From NCBI GenBank assembly GCA_947632255.1, contig CANROL010000016.1, forward strand, positions 1 to 12,643: DNA of 12,643 nt, read 5' to 3'. How positions within the stretch are numbered: position 1 is the first letter of the stretch; each line of letters begins with the position of its first letter. The stretch comes from an uncultured Bacilli bacterium. GTDB taxonomy: Bacteria; Bacillota_I; Bacilli_A; RF39; UBA660. The position numbers and the translations under genes are program-made. The notes below the pieces were generated by a model that saw only the letters and a program-made list of their open reading frames with translations, was not told the DNA's origin and made no database searches. This document shows positions 5,892-12,370 of this stretch, piece after piece.

Positions 5892-7935
5892 GTTTAACCT
5901 CAATAACTTTGGTAAATAAAGAAGCAACATTTTTATGTGAGACATATATTATAGTTTTATCATGATATTTATTTAAAATATTTTTAATAATTGTACGTTC
6001 CATTTCAATATTTACTTCGCTTAAAGCTTCATCTAAAATTAAAATATTAGCTTTTTTTAGAAGCGCACGAGCTAAAATAATCCGCTGGATTTCCCCACCA
6101 CTTAAATTATTTAGTGAAGCGTTAACTACAGTTTCTAACCGATTAGGTTTATTATCAATTATTTTATCTATCGCACAAATTTTAATAACTTCTAAAAAAT
6201 CTTTTTCATTAATAGAACGATAACTAATAATATTGTCTTTAATCGAGGCTGTAAATAAATGTTCATCTTGACCAACATATAAAATATTTTCTCTAATGGC
6301 TTTTAAAGAATAATCTTTTTCACTCGTATCTTGATATTTAATTTCCCCAGAATAATTGGTTAAAGTGCGATAGAGCAATTTGCAGATTGTACTTTTACCA
6401 CTTCCACTTGTGCCTTTTAGAAATATTTTTTCACCTGAGGCAATATCTAAATTTAAATTTTTTAGTACATTTGAGTAATTATTATAAGAATATGAAACAT
6501 TAGATGTTTTAATACTCTTACTATCTAAGCACTTTAAACCAGTATTAATATCTTCTTCTTCCACGCTTAGAAAATCATTTAATTTGGTAAAAATAGCTTT
6601 TAAATAATTATACTTAGGAATTAAATTAACTAATTCTTTAATAGGATCAAATAAATAAATTATTAAACTATTAAAAGTAACAAGACTTAATACTTCTAAT
6701 TTTTGATTAGCTATTAAGATAATACCATAAGTAGTAAGACTAAATAAACCTATTTCATAGATAAAACTTTTAAAAAATTCAATAATATTAATTAAATTAG
6801 TAAAATTAAAAGTTGTTTTTAACATAAGAATTAGTTTATCTTCTAGTCTTTGTAAAAATGGTTTTGTTAGATTTAAGTTTTTAATACTAGAATTCATTTC
6901 AATATTTTCAACCATGGCAGAATTAAATTCTGTTGTGGCGGTAATATTTTGTTTAATTTCTTGATAAATTAAATGACTAAAGATAAGTCCAATTAAAATA
7001 TAAAGCCAAATTACTAAACAAAGAAAGAAAAATAATTTAGCATTTATAAAATATAAGGCGATGATTGTACCAATTATCAAAATCAAATTTAAGATAAAAT
7101 TCGTAAATACTTCCGAGGTTAATGATTTAATTTCATTTAAATCTTCAATTCGGCTTACTATTTCACCGGTAGTTCGATTTTGCATAAATTTTAAAGGGAG
7201 ATGAAAAATGTGATTAATAAAATTAGTAAATATATCAGTATCAAGGTTTTTATTAAAGTGCGCTATATAATGGTTTTTTAAATAATCTAGTAATAATTTG
7301 ATAATTATAATAATAAAATTAATTAAAACTATAAATTTTAAAAGATTTAAATCATAATTATTATTAAGACTAGAAATAGCTGTTTGAAAGTAAAAATTGC
7401 TTATAATAATTGTTAACATGAGAAAGATATTTAATAAACAGATTATGCTAAATATTTTTTTATTGCTTTTTAATAAATTTAAAAAAATCGTAAATAGGCT
7501 TGTATCTTTATCAAGTTTTAGAATTTCTGTTTTGGGAGTTAATAAGATTAGGACATTAGACCATAAACTTAAAAACTCTTGGGTGGGCATTTTTACTTTA
7601 CCTTCCGCGGGATCCATTAAAAAGATAGCATTTTGAGTGATTTTGGTTATAACAACAAAATGTTGTAAACCATTTTTAAGCTTCAAATGAGCTATTGCCG
7701 GCAGATAAATATTATCATCAAAAATACTTTCTACTTTAACACCATAGGTATCAAAACCATAATTTTGGGCAGCTTTAATTAAATGATAGGCTGTTGTTCC
7801 TTCACTACTTGTGGAAGTATCTTCACGAATTTTTTCTAAAGGTACGTACCCATGATAGTATTTTATAATGCATAAAAGAGCACAAGGACCACAGTCTTTT
7901 AAATCTTGTTGTTTTACTATTTCTATTTTGGACAT
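5884..7935 (-). CDS. Peptidase-containing ABC exporter for double-glycine peptides (C39 PCAT, 683 aa)
   Basis: Membrane exporter that should cut the leaders of the three downstream peptides after Gly-Gly and secrete the cores using ATP. The ATG at 7935-7933 follows GGGAGG closely; an upstream in-frame ATG at 8010 lacks a site and is rejected. Residues 1-135 form the C39 peptidase: Q10/D14-C15-G16 with catalytic Cys15, His92 (LQHFVV) and Asp108 (FLMDPAEG). Residues about 155-435 hold six membrane helices with 'GEIVSRIEDLNEI' (257-269) in the coupling region. The ATPase follows: Walker A GTSGSGKST (508-516), Q-loop Q556, signature LSGGE (611-615), Walker B ILILDE (631-636) and H-loop His667. 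All catalytic elements are present, so it is predicted to be active in both parts. It is transcribed divergently from the XRE regulator. No strong minus-strand promoter is visible, which would suit positive control. Confidence 0.96.
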   Translation of the reverse strand: MSKIEIVKQQDLKDCGPCALLCIIKYYHGYVPLEKIREDTSTSSEGTTAYHLIKAAQNYGFDTYGVKVESIFDDNIYLPAIAHLKLKNGLQHFVVITKITQNAIFLMDPAEGKVKMPTQEFLSLWSNVLILLTPKTEILKLDKDTSLFTIFLNLLKSNKKIFSIICLLNIFLMLTIIISNFYFQTAISSLNNNYDLNLLKFIVLINFIIIIIKLLLDYLKNHYIAHFNKNLDTDIFTNFINHIFHLPLKFMQNRTTGEIVSRIEDLNEIKSLTSEVFTNFILNLILIIGTIIALYFINAKLFFFLCLVIWLYILIGLIFSHLIYQEIKQNITATTEFNSAMVENIEMNSSIKNLNLTKPFLQRLEDKLILMLKTTFNFTNLINIIEFFKSFIYEIGLFSLTTYGIILIANQKLEVLSLVTFNSLIIYLFDPIKELVNLIPKYNYLKAIFTKLNDFLSVEEEDINTGLKCLDSKSIKTSNVSYSYNNYSNVLKNLNLDIASGEKIFLKGTSGSGKSTICKLLYRTLTNYSGEIKYQDTSEKDYSLKAIRENILYVGQDEHLFTASIKDNIISYRSINEKDFLEVIKICAIDKIIDNKPNRLETVVNASLNNLSGGEIQRIILARALLKKANILILDEALSEVNIEMERTIIKNILNKYHDKTIIYVSHKNVASLFTKVIEVKHG

Positions 7936-8090
7936 TATTTTCCTCCCTTCACTATTATTTATTACCCAAAAAGTTGTGATTTCCTTTTTTTTTCGTAATT
8001 TAGGGAACAAATTTGGAAATTTTGAACAATTTTCGACATTTTTTGCGTTTTTTTTGACTATAATAGTAACTTTAAGAAAGGAAGAAGTTT
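7936..8090. promoter_or_regulatory. Divergent control region between exporter operon and XRE regulator
   Basis: 155 bp without a gene. On the plus strand a perfect TATAAT (8059-8064) serves the regulator; a TCGACA at 8033-8038 is 20 nt upstream of it, too far for a normal -35. Two similar decamers, GAACAAATTT (8005-8014) and GAACAATTTT (8024-8033), repeat with a 19-bp period, and AAATTTGGAAATTT (8009-8022) lies between them. These are possible operator half-sites for the XRE protein. Long A- and T-tracts suggest intrinsically curved DNA. On the minus strand I find no convincing -10/-35 pair for the exporter operon. Confidence 0.5.
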
Positions 8091-8540
8091 ATGCAAAATT
8101 ATATACTTATTGCAACTTTAAGATCTAATTTAAAAATAAGTCAGGTGGATATGGCTAAAATATTAAAAATTAATATTCGCAATTATAAAATGTATGAAAG
8201 TGGTAAAAGAATAATAAATTTAGAAGATTTAAATAAAATAAGTAACTACTTTAATGTTTCTTTAAATGCTCTTTTAAATATGACTGATAATCCTAAAAGT
8301 TATAATAATCATAAAGATATTAATTATATATTTTTAGCTTTTAATATAAAATTATTAAGAATTAAAAATAATTTGACTCAAAAAGATTTAGCTATAATAA
8401 TGGATACTAATAATAAAACTATTTCTAAGTATGAAAATGATAGTCATAATATCAATGTAGCATATTTAAAAAAATTAGCTTTAAAATATCATTTATCTAT
8501 TGATTATATATGTGGTAAGACATTAAAAAAAGAAGTTTAA
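8091..8540 (+). CDS. XRE-family regulator with two HTH domains (149 aa)
   Basis: Predicted DNA-binding regulator of the peptide cassette. It contains two complete XRE/Cro-type helix-turn-helix domains in tandem: residues about 6-64 ('LKISQVDMAKIL...YKMYESGKR...LEDLNKISNYFNVS') and about 83-142 ('LTQKDLAIIMDTNNKTISKYEND...YLKKLALKYHLSIDYI'). No effector-binding, TPR or membrane part is present, so one chain could contact two half-sites. The ATG at 8091 follows AAAGGAAG (8077-8084). It is the only clear plus-strand gene and starts 155 bp from the exporter gene on the opposite strand, the classical position for a local regulator. Its stop overlaps the stop of the convergent AI-2E gene. Whether it represses, activates or senses the mature peptide cannot be read from the sequence. 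Confidence 0.92.
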   Translation: MQNYILIATLRSNLKISQVDMAKILKINIRNYKMYESGKRIINLEDLNKISNYFNVSLNALLNMTDNPKSYNNHKDINYIFLAFNIKLLRIKNNLTQKDLAIIMDTNNKTISKYENDSHNINVAYLKKLALKYHLSIDYICGKTLKKEV

Positions 8541-8565
8541 TCATCTTTTAAAACTTCTTTTAATA
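8525..8565. terminator. Bidirectional terminator in overlapping gene ends
   Basis: Perfect 11-bp inverted repeat AAAAGAAGTTT (8528-8538) / AAACTTCTTTT (8551-8561) with a 12-nt loop. The minus-strand transcript ends in T7 (8531-8525); the plus-strand transcript has only T4. It serves the XRE gene and the AI-2E gene and lies inside the last codons of both. Confidence 0.82.
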
Positions 8566-9700
8566 AAACTTCATCATCTCTAAATAAATTATATTTATGA
8601 ACAATAAACCTAAATATTACTTTTAATAAAGCAATACATGGAGTAGCTAAAACCATACCTAATATACCAAAGTAATGGCCAAAGACTAATAAGCCGATCA
8701 TAATAGTTACAGGATGTAATTGGGTAGTTTTGCTCATGATGACTGGTTGTAAAACATAGTTTTCAACTAATTGAACAACAATGCAAATAATTAATACAGC
8801 AATACCTGTAATAGAGCCTTGACTAAAGCCAACAATAACTGCCGCGGCCCCACCGATATAAGGACCAATATAAGGGATTAAATCAGTTAAGCCACAAAAC
8901 ATCCCAAATAATAAAGGAGCATTTAAGCCAACAATAGCAAAACCAATACTATCACAGATAAAGACCATTAGGGCTACTAAAAGTGTACCAGAGATAGTTT
9001 TTCTTACTTCTTTACCGATATTAGTTAATAAAACTTCTATTTCATATTTATTTTTATTGGGAACTAGTTTTAAGAAATGTTTAGATATAGCATTAAAATC
9101 AAATAACATGTATAAACCAACAACTAAACTGATTAAAATAGTACCTAAACCAGAGAAAATATTACCAATTATACTCATAATGGAATTAGGTAGAGAATTA
9201 GTAAAGTTTAATAAATAAGTACCAATACTGTCAAATAAGTTTTCTTTAAAACCAGTTAAATTTGGTCCATTTATGGATAATTCATTAACAAAGTTATCAG
9301 CAAAATTTTGAAATTTATCAATGATGGCAGGTAGGCTTCCAATTAAATCATTTATTTGTTTATATAAAGTAGGAATAAACATTCTTAAAAAGATATAAAT
9401 AATTAATAAAAAGATTGTATAAACAATTAAACTACCAAGTATGCGAGGTACTTTCTTTTCATTTAGTTTAGTAACAAGGGGATTAAATAACCAGGCAATA
9501 ACAAAACCAATAAAAAGTGGGGCTAAAACTTTTAAGAATGTAAATAATAAATGCCAAATATTTAAATTTTTTAAGATTACGGTCCCAATTAAAATGATTG
9601 CCACGATCATAACAATATATAAAACTTTTAAGATTTTTTTCGATAACTTAACTACTTCATTTACTTCATTAGTATCAATATCTTTAGGTTTATTTTTCAT
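8537..9700 (-). CDS. AI-2E (PerM/YdiK-type) family membrane transporter, 387 aa
   Basis: Polytopic membrane protein of the AI-2E transporter family, members of which are variously described as autoinducer-2 exporters, Na+/H+ antiporters or general permeases. The substrate here is unknown. The visible order is an N-terminal cytosolic stretch and two helices (about 25-45, 50-75), a helix at 88-110, and an amphipathic extracellular-type insert (110-175, 'PTLYKQINDLIGSLP'). A cluster of C-terminal helices follows with the family signature DLIPYIGP (273-280) and 'LQPVIMSK' after it. Length is normal. The ATG at 9700-9698 is 2 nt after the frr stop with GAAGG inside frr, so the two are translationally coupled and share the frr promoter. 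Its end overlaps the XRE gene on the other strand by 3 nt. Confidence 0.93.
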   Translation of the reverse strand: MKNKPKDIDTNEVNEVVKLSKKILKVLYIVMIVAIILIGTVILKNLNIWHLLFTFLKVLAPLFIGFVIAWLFNPLVTKLNEKKVPRILGSLIVYTIFLLIIYIFLRMFIPTLYKQINDLIGSLPAIIDKFQNFADNFVNELSINGPNLTGFKENLFDSIGTYLLNFTNSLPNSIMSIIGNIFSGLGTILISLVVGLYMLFDFNAISKHFLKLVPNKNKYEIEVLLTNIGKEVRKTISGTLLVALMVFICDSIGFAIVGLNAPLLFGMFCGLTDLIPYIGPYIGGAAAVIVGFSQGSITGIAVLIICIVVQLVENYVLQPVIMSKTTQLHPVTIMIGLLVFGHYFGILGMVLATPCIALLKVIFRFIVHKYNLFRDDEVLLKEVLKDD

Positions 9701-9702
9701 TT

Positions 9703-10233
9703 TTACACCTTCATTAATTCAGTTTCTTTTTCTTTAAATATTTCATCTACTTTTTTATTATATGTATTTATTAGTTCTTGTATATCATCTAAAGCTTTTT
9801 TTTCTTCATCTTCTGGTAATTCTTGCCTTTTTATTTCGTTATTGGCATCTTGTCTAATATTTCTTAAAGCTACTCTCGCCTCTTCACAAACAACTTTAGC
9901 TTGTTTAACATAATCTCTTCTTTTTTCTTCTGTAAGTTCGGGTACTGTTAAAATAATCATTTCCCCATTGTTAACTGGTGTAATACCTATGTTAGCTTCA
10001 TTTATGGCCCGCTCTATATCTTTTAAAGCACTACGATCAAAAGGCTTAATCATTAAACTACGAGCTTCAGGAACAGTAATATTAGCTAGACTTTGAATAG
10101 GAGTTAAAGCTCCATAATAATTAGCATTTATGCCATTTAGCATTGCCGGATTAGCCCGACCAGCCCGAATATTAAGTAATTTAGCTTCTAAACTTTCTAT
10201 TGTTTTTAAAAATTTTAATTCAGTATCTTCCAT
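9703..10233 (-). CDS. frr: Ribosome recycling factor
   Basis: A 176-aa cytosolic protein that, with EF-G, splits the post-termination ribosome into subunits. Signatures are IRAGRANP (residues 22-29), the domain II segment 'ITVPEARSLMIKPFD' (52-66), 'INEANIGITPVNNG' (77-90), 'LTEEKRRDYVK' (100-110) and the C-terminal long-helix region with 'RQDANNEIKR'. It is slightly shorter than the usual 185 aa, mainly at the N-terminus. ATG 10233-10231 follows AAAGGAGA. It has its own consensus-like promoter directly upstream and is followed by the AI-2E gene. pyrH, its common upstream neighbour, is not present. Confidence 0.98.
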   Translation of the reverse strand: MEDTELKFLKTIESLEAKLLNIRAGRANPAMLNGINANYYGALTPIQSLANITVPEARSLMIKPFDRSALKDIERAINEANIGITPVNNGEMIILTVPELTEEKRRDYVKQAKVVCEEARVALRNIRQDANNEIKRQELPEDEEKKALDDIQELINTYNKKVDEIFKEKETELMKV

Positions 10234-10254
10234 ATTATTTCTCCTTTTGTATTA

Positions 10255-10283
10255 ATTATAATAGACTTTAAATATTTTGACAA
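10255..10283 (-). promoter_or_regulatory. Sigma-A promoter of frr
   Basis: TTGTCA (10283-10278), 17-nt spacer, TATAAT (10260-10255). Perfect -10, 5/6 -35. It begins 3 nt after the stop of the 193-aa gene and gives a short leader with the frr ribosome binding site. Confidence 0.92.
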
Positions 10284-10285
10284 GA

Positions 10286-10867
10286 CTAGTTATTTAAATA
10301 ATTTAGAATAACATTTCTTAATTCATCTTTTTTAGTATTTATTTTTAATTCAGTCCAATAAGCATCGGGTTTAATATTGCCTGTTGTAATAGAAGTTTCA
10401 GCATCAAAATAGATTATAGCCCCATTTTTAATAATTATAAATGTAGGAGCATAGATATTTTGGGTTTCATCATCTAAAGTAGTTAGATAATCTTTTAGTT
10501 TTAAAACAATACTTTCATAAGTAGCATTTTTATTTTGACGATCTTCATAAAAATCATAATAATTAATTTTAGATATTCCTAATTCTTTTGCAACATCATT
10601 TAAAATACTAGCATAATAACCTGTCCATTTATTATTAGGATAACCCATAAAAATAAGACCTGTACCATTTTTTAGAAAAGTATAAATTTCACTGGCACTA
10701 TTATAAACAAAAACATTATCTTTATTTACATTAGGATATTCTTCATCAAAACGATCATTATCAACTTTAATATCTTTACTATAATCTCTAGTACCAATAA
10801 AGATAAAAGCAATAATAATTAAAACAAATAATAAACCTTGAATAATTCTTTTTAAATTTTTAGACAT
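10286..10867 (-). CDS. Membrane-anchored thioredoxin-fold protein lacking the CxxC (193 aa)
   Basis: An N-terminal basic stretch and one membrane helix (residues 9-25) without a lipobox Cys place the rest outside the membrane. The outer part looks like a thioredoxin-fold domain of the kind annotated as bacteriocin-transport accessory or PedC-like. A strand 'GTGLIFMGYP' (68-77) leads to the active-site position, and 'APTFIIIKNG' (140-149) supplies the cis-Pro loop (P141) and following strand. Where relatives have CPWC, this protein reads N79-K80-W81-T82; the whole protein contains no Cys. It therefore cannot do thiol-disulfide chemistry and may instead bind or chaperone exported proteins. ATG 10867-10865 has only a weak GGTGAAG site. 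A TATAAT with extended TG lies 20 nt upstream. Fold assignment is by pattern and needs structure comparison. Confidence 0.75.
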   Translation of the reverse strand: MSKNLKRIIQGLLFVLIIIAFIFIGTRDYSKDIKVDNDRFDEEYPNVNKDNVFVYNSASEIYTFLKNGTGLIFMGYPNNKWTGYYASILNDVAKELGISKINYYDFYEDRQNKNATYESIVLKLKDYLTTLDDETQNIYAPTFIIIKNGAIIYFDAETSITTGNIKPDAYWTELKINTKKDELRNVILNYLNN

Positions 10868-10886
10868 AATACTTCACCATATTTTT

Positions 10887-10895
10887 ATTATATCA
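10887..10895 (-). promoter_or_regulatory. Extended -10 promoter of the 193-aa gene
   Basis: TGA followed by TATAAT (10892-10887), 20 nt before the start codon, with no good -35 at the usual distance. Located just after the terminator of the upstream gene. Confidence 0.6.
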
Positions 10896-10916
10896 CTTTT
10901 AGTAGTATTTACCATG

Positions 10917-10969
10917 AAAAAAAGCTTATAAATGTTAAATTAATGTCTATTTAAACATTTATAGGCTTT
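10917..10969 (-). terminator. Terminator overlapping the end of the zinc-ribbon gene
   Basis: Left arm 10969-10954 and right arm 10936-10921 form 16 pairs with one C-A mismatch (AAAGCCTATAAATGTT against AACATTTATAAGCTTT) and a 17-nt loop, followed by T7 (10923-10917). The left arm encodes the last residues of the 166-aa protein. Confidence 0.85.
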
Positions 10970-11440
10970 AGCAGTAGAATAATTACTCGCTAAATATTCA
11001 TAATACTTAATTTGTAATTTATTAAAATAAGTTAGAGGATTTTCTTTATCTAGATTATCTAAAACATAATTTTCTTTGATAAAATTAGATATATCATGTT
11101 TACGAATATAAAAATCTTGGCCACATTCCAAACATTTATAATGGGTATATAAACCATGTAAAAAGTCACTTGGAATAAATTTTTGTAAATTTAAATTACC
11201 ATATTCTATAAAGACATAAATATCATGATGACATTTTATTTCTTTAAAGGTTTCTTTTATAGCAAGTTGTTCTTCATTATGTAAATTAGTTAGTTGTTCT
11301 TTTAAAGATGCTTCTAATTTTAAATATTCTTGAATAAGAGGATTTTCTTCTAATTCTTGTAATTTATTTTTTAATTCTATTAAAGTAGTATATTCTTTTT
11401 CAATTTTAGATATATATAATTTTCTTTGTTCTTCTTTCAT
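10940..11440 (-). CDS. Coiled-coil protein with a probable zinc-binding site (166 aa)
   Basis: Function not recognised. Residues 1-68 are a Leu/Glu/Lys-rich helix with coiled-coil character. A small domain follows with C70-H71-H72 and C103-x2-C106 (HYKCLECGQDF), which together could hold one zinc ion. The rest is Tyr/Asn-rich and helical, and there is no membrane segment. The ATG at 11440-11438 follows GGAGGG. It lies 37 nt after tsf; a bulged hairpin with a short T-run lies between but no promoter is obvious, so it may be expressed by read-through of the rpsB-tsf transcript. With the 193-aa gene it occupies the position usually held by pyrH. A nucleic-acid or ribosome-related role would suit a zinc ribbon beside tsf but is speculation. 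Confidence 0.82.
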   Translation of the reverse strand: MKEEQRKLYISKIEKEYTTLIELKNKLQELEENPLIQEYLKLEASLKEQLTNLHNEEQLAIKETFKEIKCHHDIYVFIEYGNLNLQKFIPSDFLHGLYTHYKCLECGQDFYIRKHDISNFIKENYVLDNLDKENPLTYFNKLQIKYYEYLASNYSTAKAYKCLNRH

Positions 11441-11464
11441 GTACTACCCTCCTATGTTCTAGAT

Positions 11465-11493
11465 AAAAGAAAAAGGACTAATTAGTTCCTTTT
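11465..11493 (-). terminator. Bulged hairpin terminator/attenuator at the tsf stop
   Basis: AAAAGG (11493-11488) pairs with CCTTTT (11476-11471), extended by ACT/AGT after one bulged A, with a 4-nt loop and TTCTTTT following. The stem includes the tsf stop codon. The T-run is interrupted, so termination may be partial. Confidence 0.6.
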
Positions 11494-12359
11494 ACTTGGT
11501 TCATTACTTCTTCAGCAAAGTTTTCATTTCTTTTTTCCATACCTTCGCCTACTTCATAACGAATAACTTTTTTGATTTCCCCATTATTCTTTTTAACATA
11601 TTCACTAACAGAAATATCATTATCTTTAATGAAGGCTTGTTCCGCTAGACAGATTTCTTTAAAGTATTTTTTAATGCGACCATCGACCATTTTTTCAGCG
11701 ATATCAGCAGGTTTACCTTCAGACATAGCAAGTTCCTTTTGAACACTACGTTCTTTTTCAACAACATCTTCTGGAACATCTTCTATAAAAACATATTGAG
11801 GACGCATAGCGGCCGCTTGCATTGAAACATCTTTAGCAACTTCTTCACTAGCACCTTTAAGTAGACTTAAAACCGCAATTTTACCGCCCATATGAAGATA
11901 AGCTCCAAATACTTCATCAGCATTTTTTTCAACAACTTCAATACGACGTAAAGATAATTTTTCACCAATTTTGGCAGTTTTAGCAATAATTAAATCTTTA
12001 ATAGTACCTTCAGAAGTACTTAGTTCCATAGCTTCTTCTAAAGTTTTAACATTACTATTTAAAATTGTCTTACCAATAGTATCTATCATATCAGTAAATT
12101 CAGAATTTTTACTAACGAAATCAGTTTCACTGTTAACTTCTAAAATAACAGCTTTATGATCATTTATATAAATATTAGCTAAACCTTCGGCTGCGATACG
12201 AGATTCTTTTTTAGCACTTTTAGCAATACCTTTTTCTCTTAACCAGTCGATGGCTTTTTCCATATCACCATTAGTTTCTTGCATGGCTTTTTTGCAATCC
12301 ATCATACCAGCACCAGTACGTTCCCGAAGTTCTTTTACCATACTTGCAGTAATTTCCAT
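11478..12359 (-). CDS. tsf: Elongation factor Ts
   Basis: A 293-aa cytosolic guanine-nucleotide exchange factor for EF-Tu. The N-terminal UBA-like domain has 'LRERTGAGMMDCKKAM' (residues 11-26). The EF-Tu contact motif TDFV is at 79-82. The core continues with 'YLHMGGKIAVL' and 'AAMRPQYV', and the coiled-coil and C-terminal module follow, so length and order are typical. ATG 12359-12357 follows AAGGAGG at a good distance. It is separated by only 11 nt from the upstream reading frame, as in the conserved rpsB-tsf operon. A hairpin with a short T-run covers its stop codon. Confidence 0.98.
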   Translation of the reverse strand: MEITASMVKELRERTGAGMMDCKKAMQETNGDMEKAIDWLREKGIAKSAKKESRIAAEGLANIYINDHKAVILEVNSETDFVSKNSEFTDMIDTIGKTILNSNVKTLEEAMELSTSEGTIKDLIIAKTAKIGEKLSLRRIEVVEKNADEVFGAYLHMGGKIAVLSLLKGASEEVAKDVSMQAAAMRPQYVFIEDVPEDVVEKERSVQKELAMSEGKPADIAEKMVDGRIKKYFKEICLAEQAFIKDNDISVSEYVKKNNGEIKKVIRYEVGEGMEKRNENFAEEVMNQVKGTN

Positions 12360-12370
12360 TTTTATCCTCC

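Noticed and set aside
5892..5945. Longer N-terminus of the exporter partner from 5945
   Set aside because: It would overlap the exporter gene by more than 60 nt; the ATG at 5891 has GAGG and the usual short coupled overlap.
7936..8010. Longer N-terminus of the exporter from the ATG at 8010
   Set aside because: The extension is basic and unlike C39 peptidases, whereas the ATG at 7935 has a strong GGGAGG site and places QQDLKDCG at the normal distance from the N-terminus.
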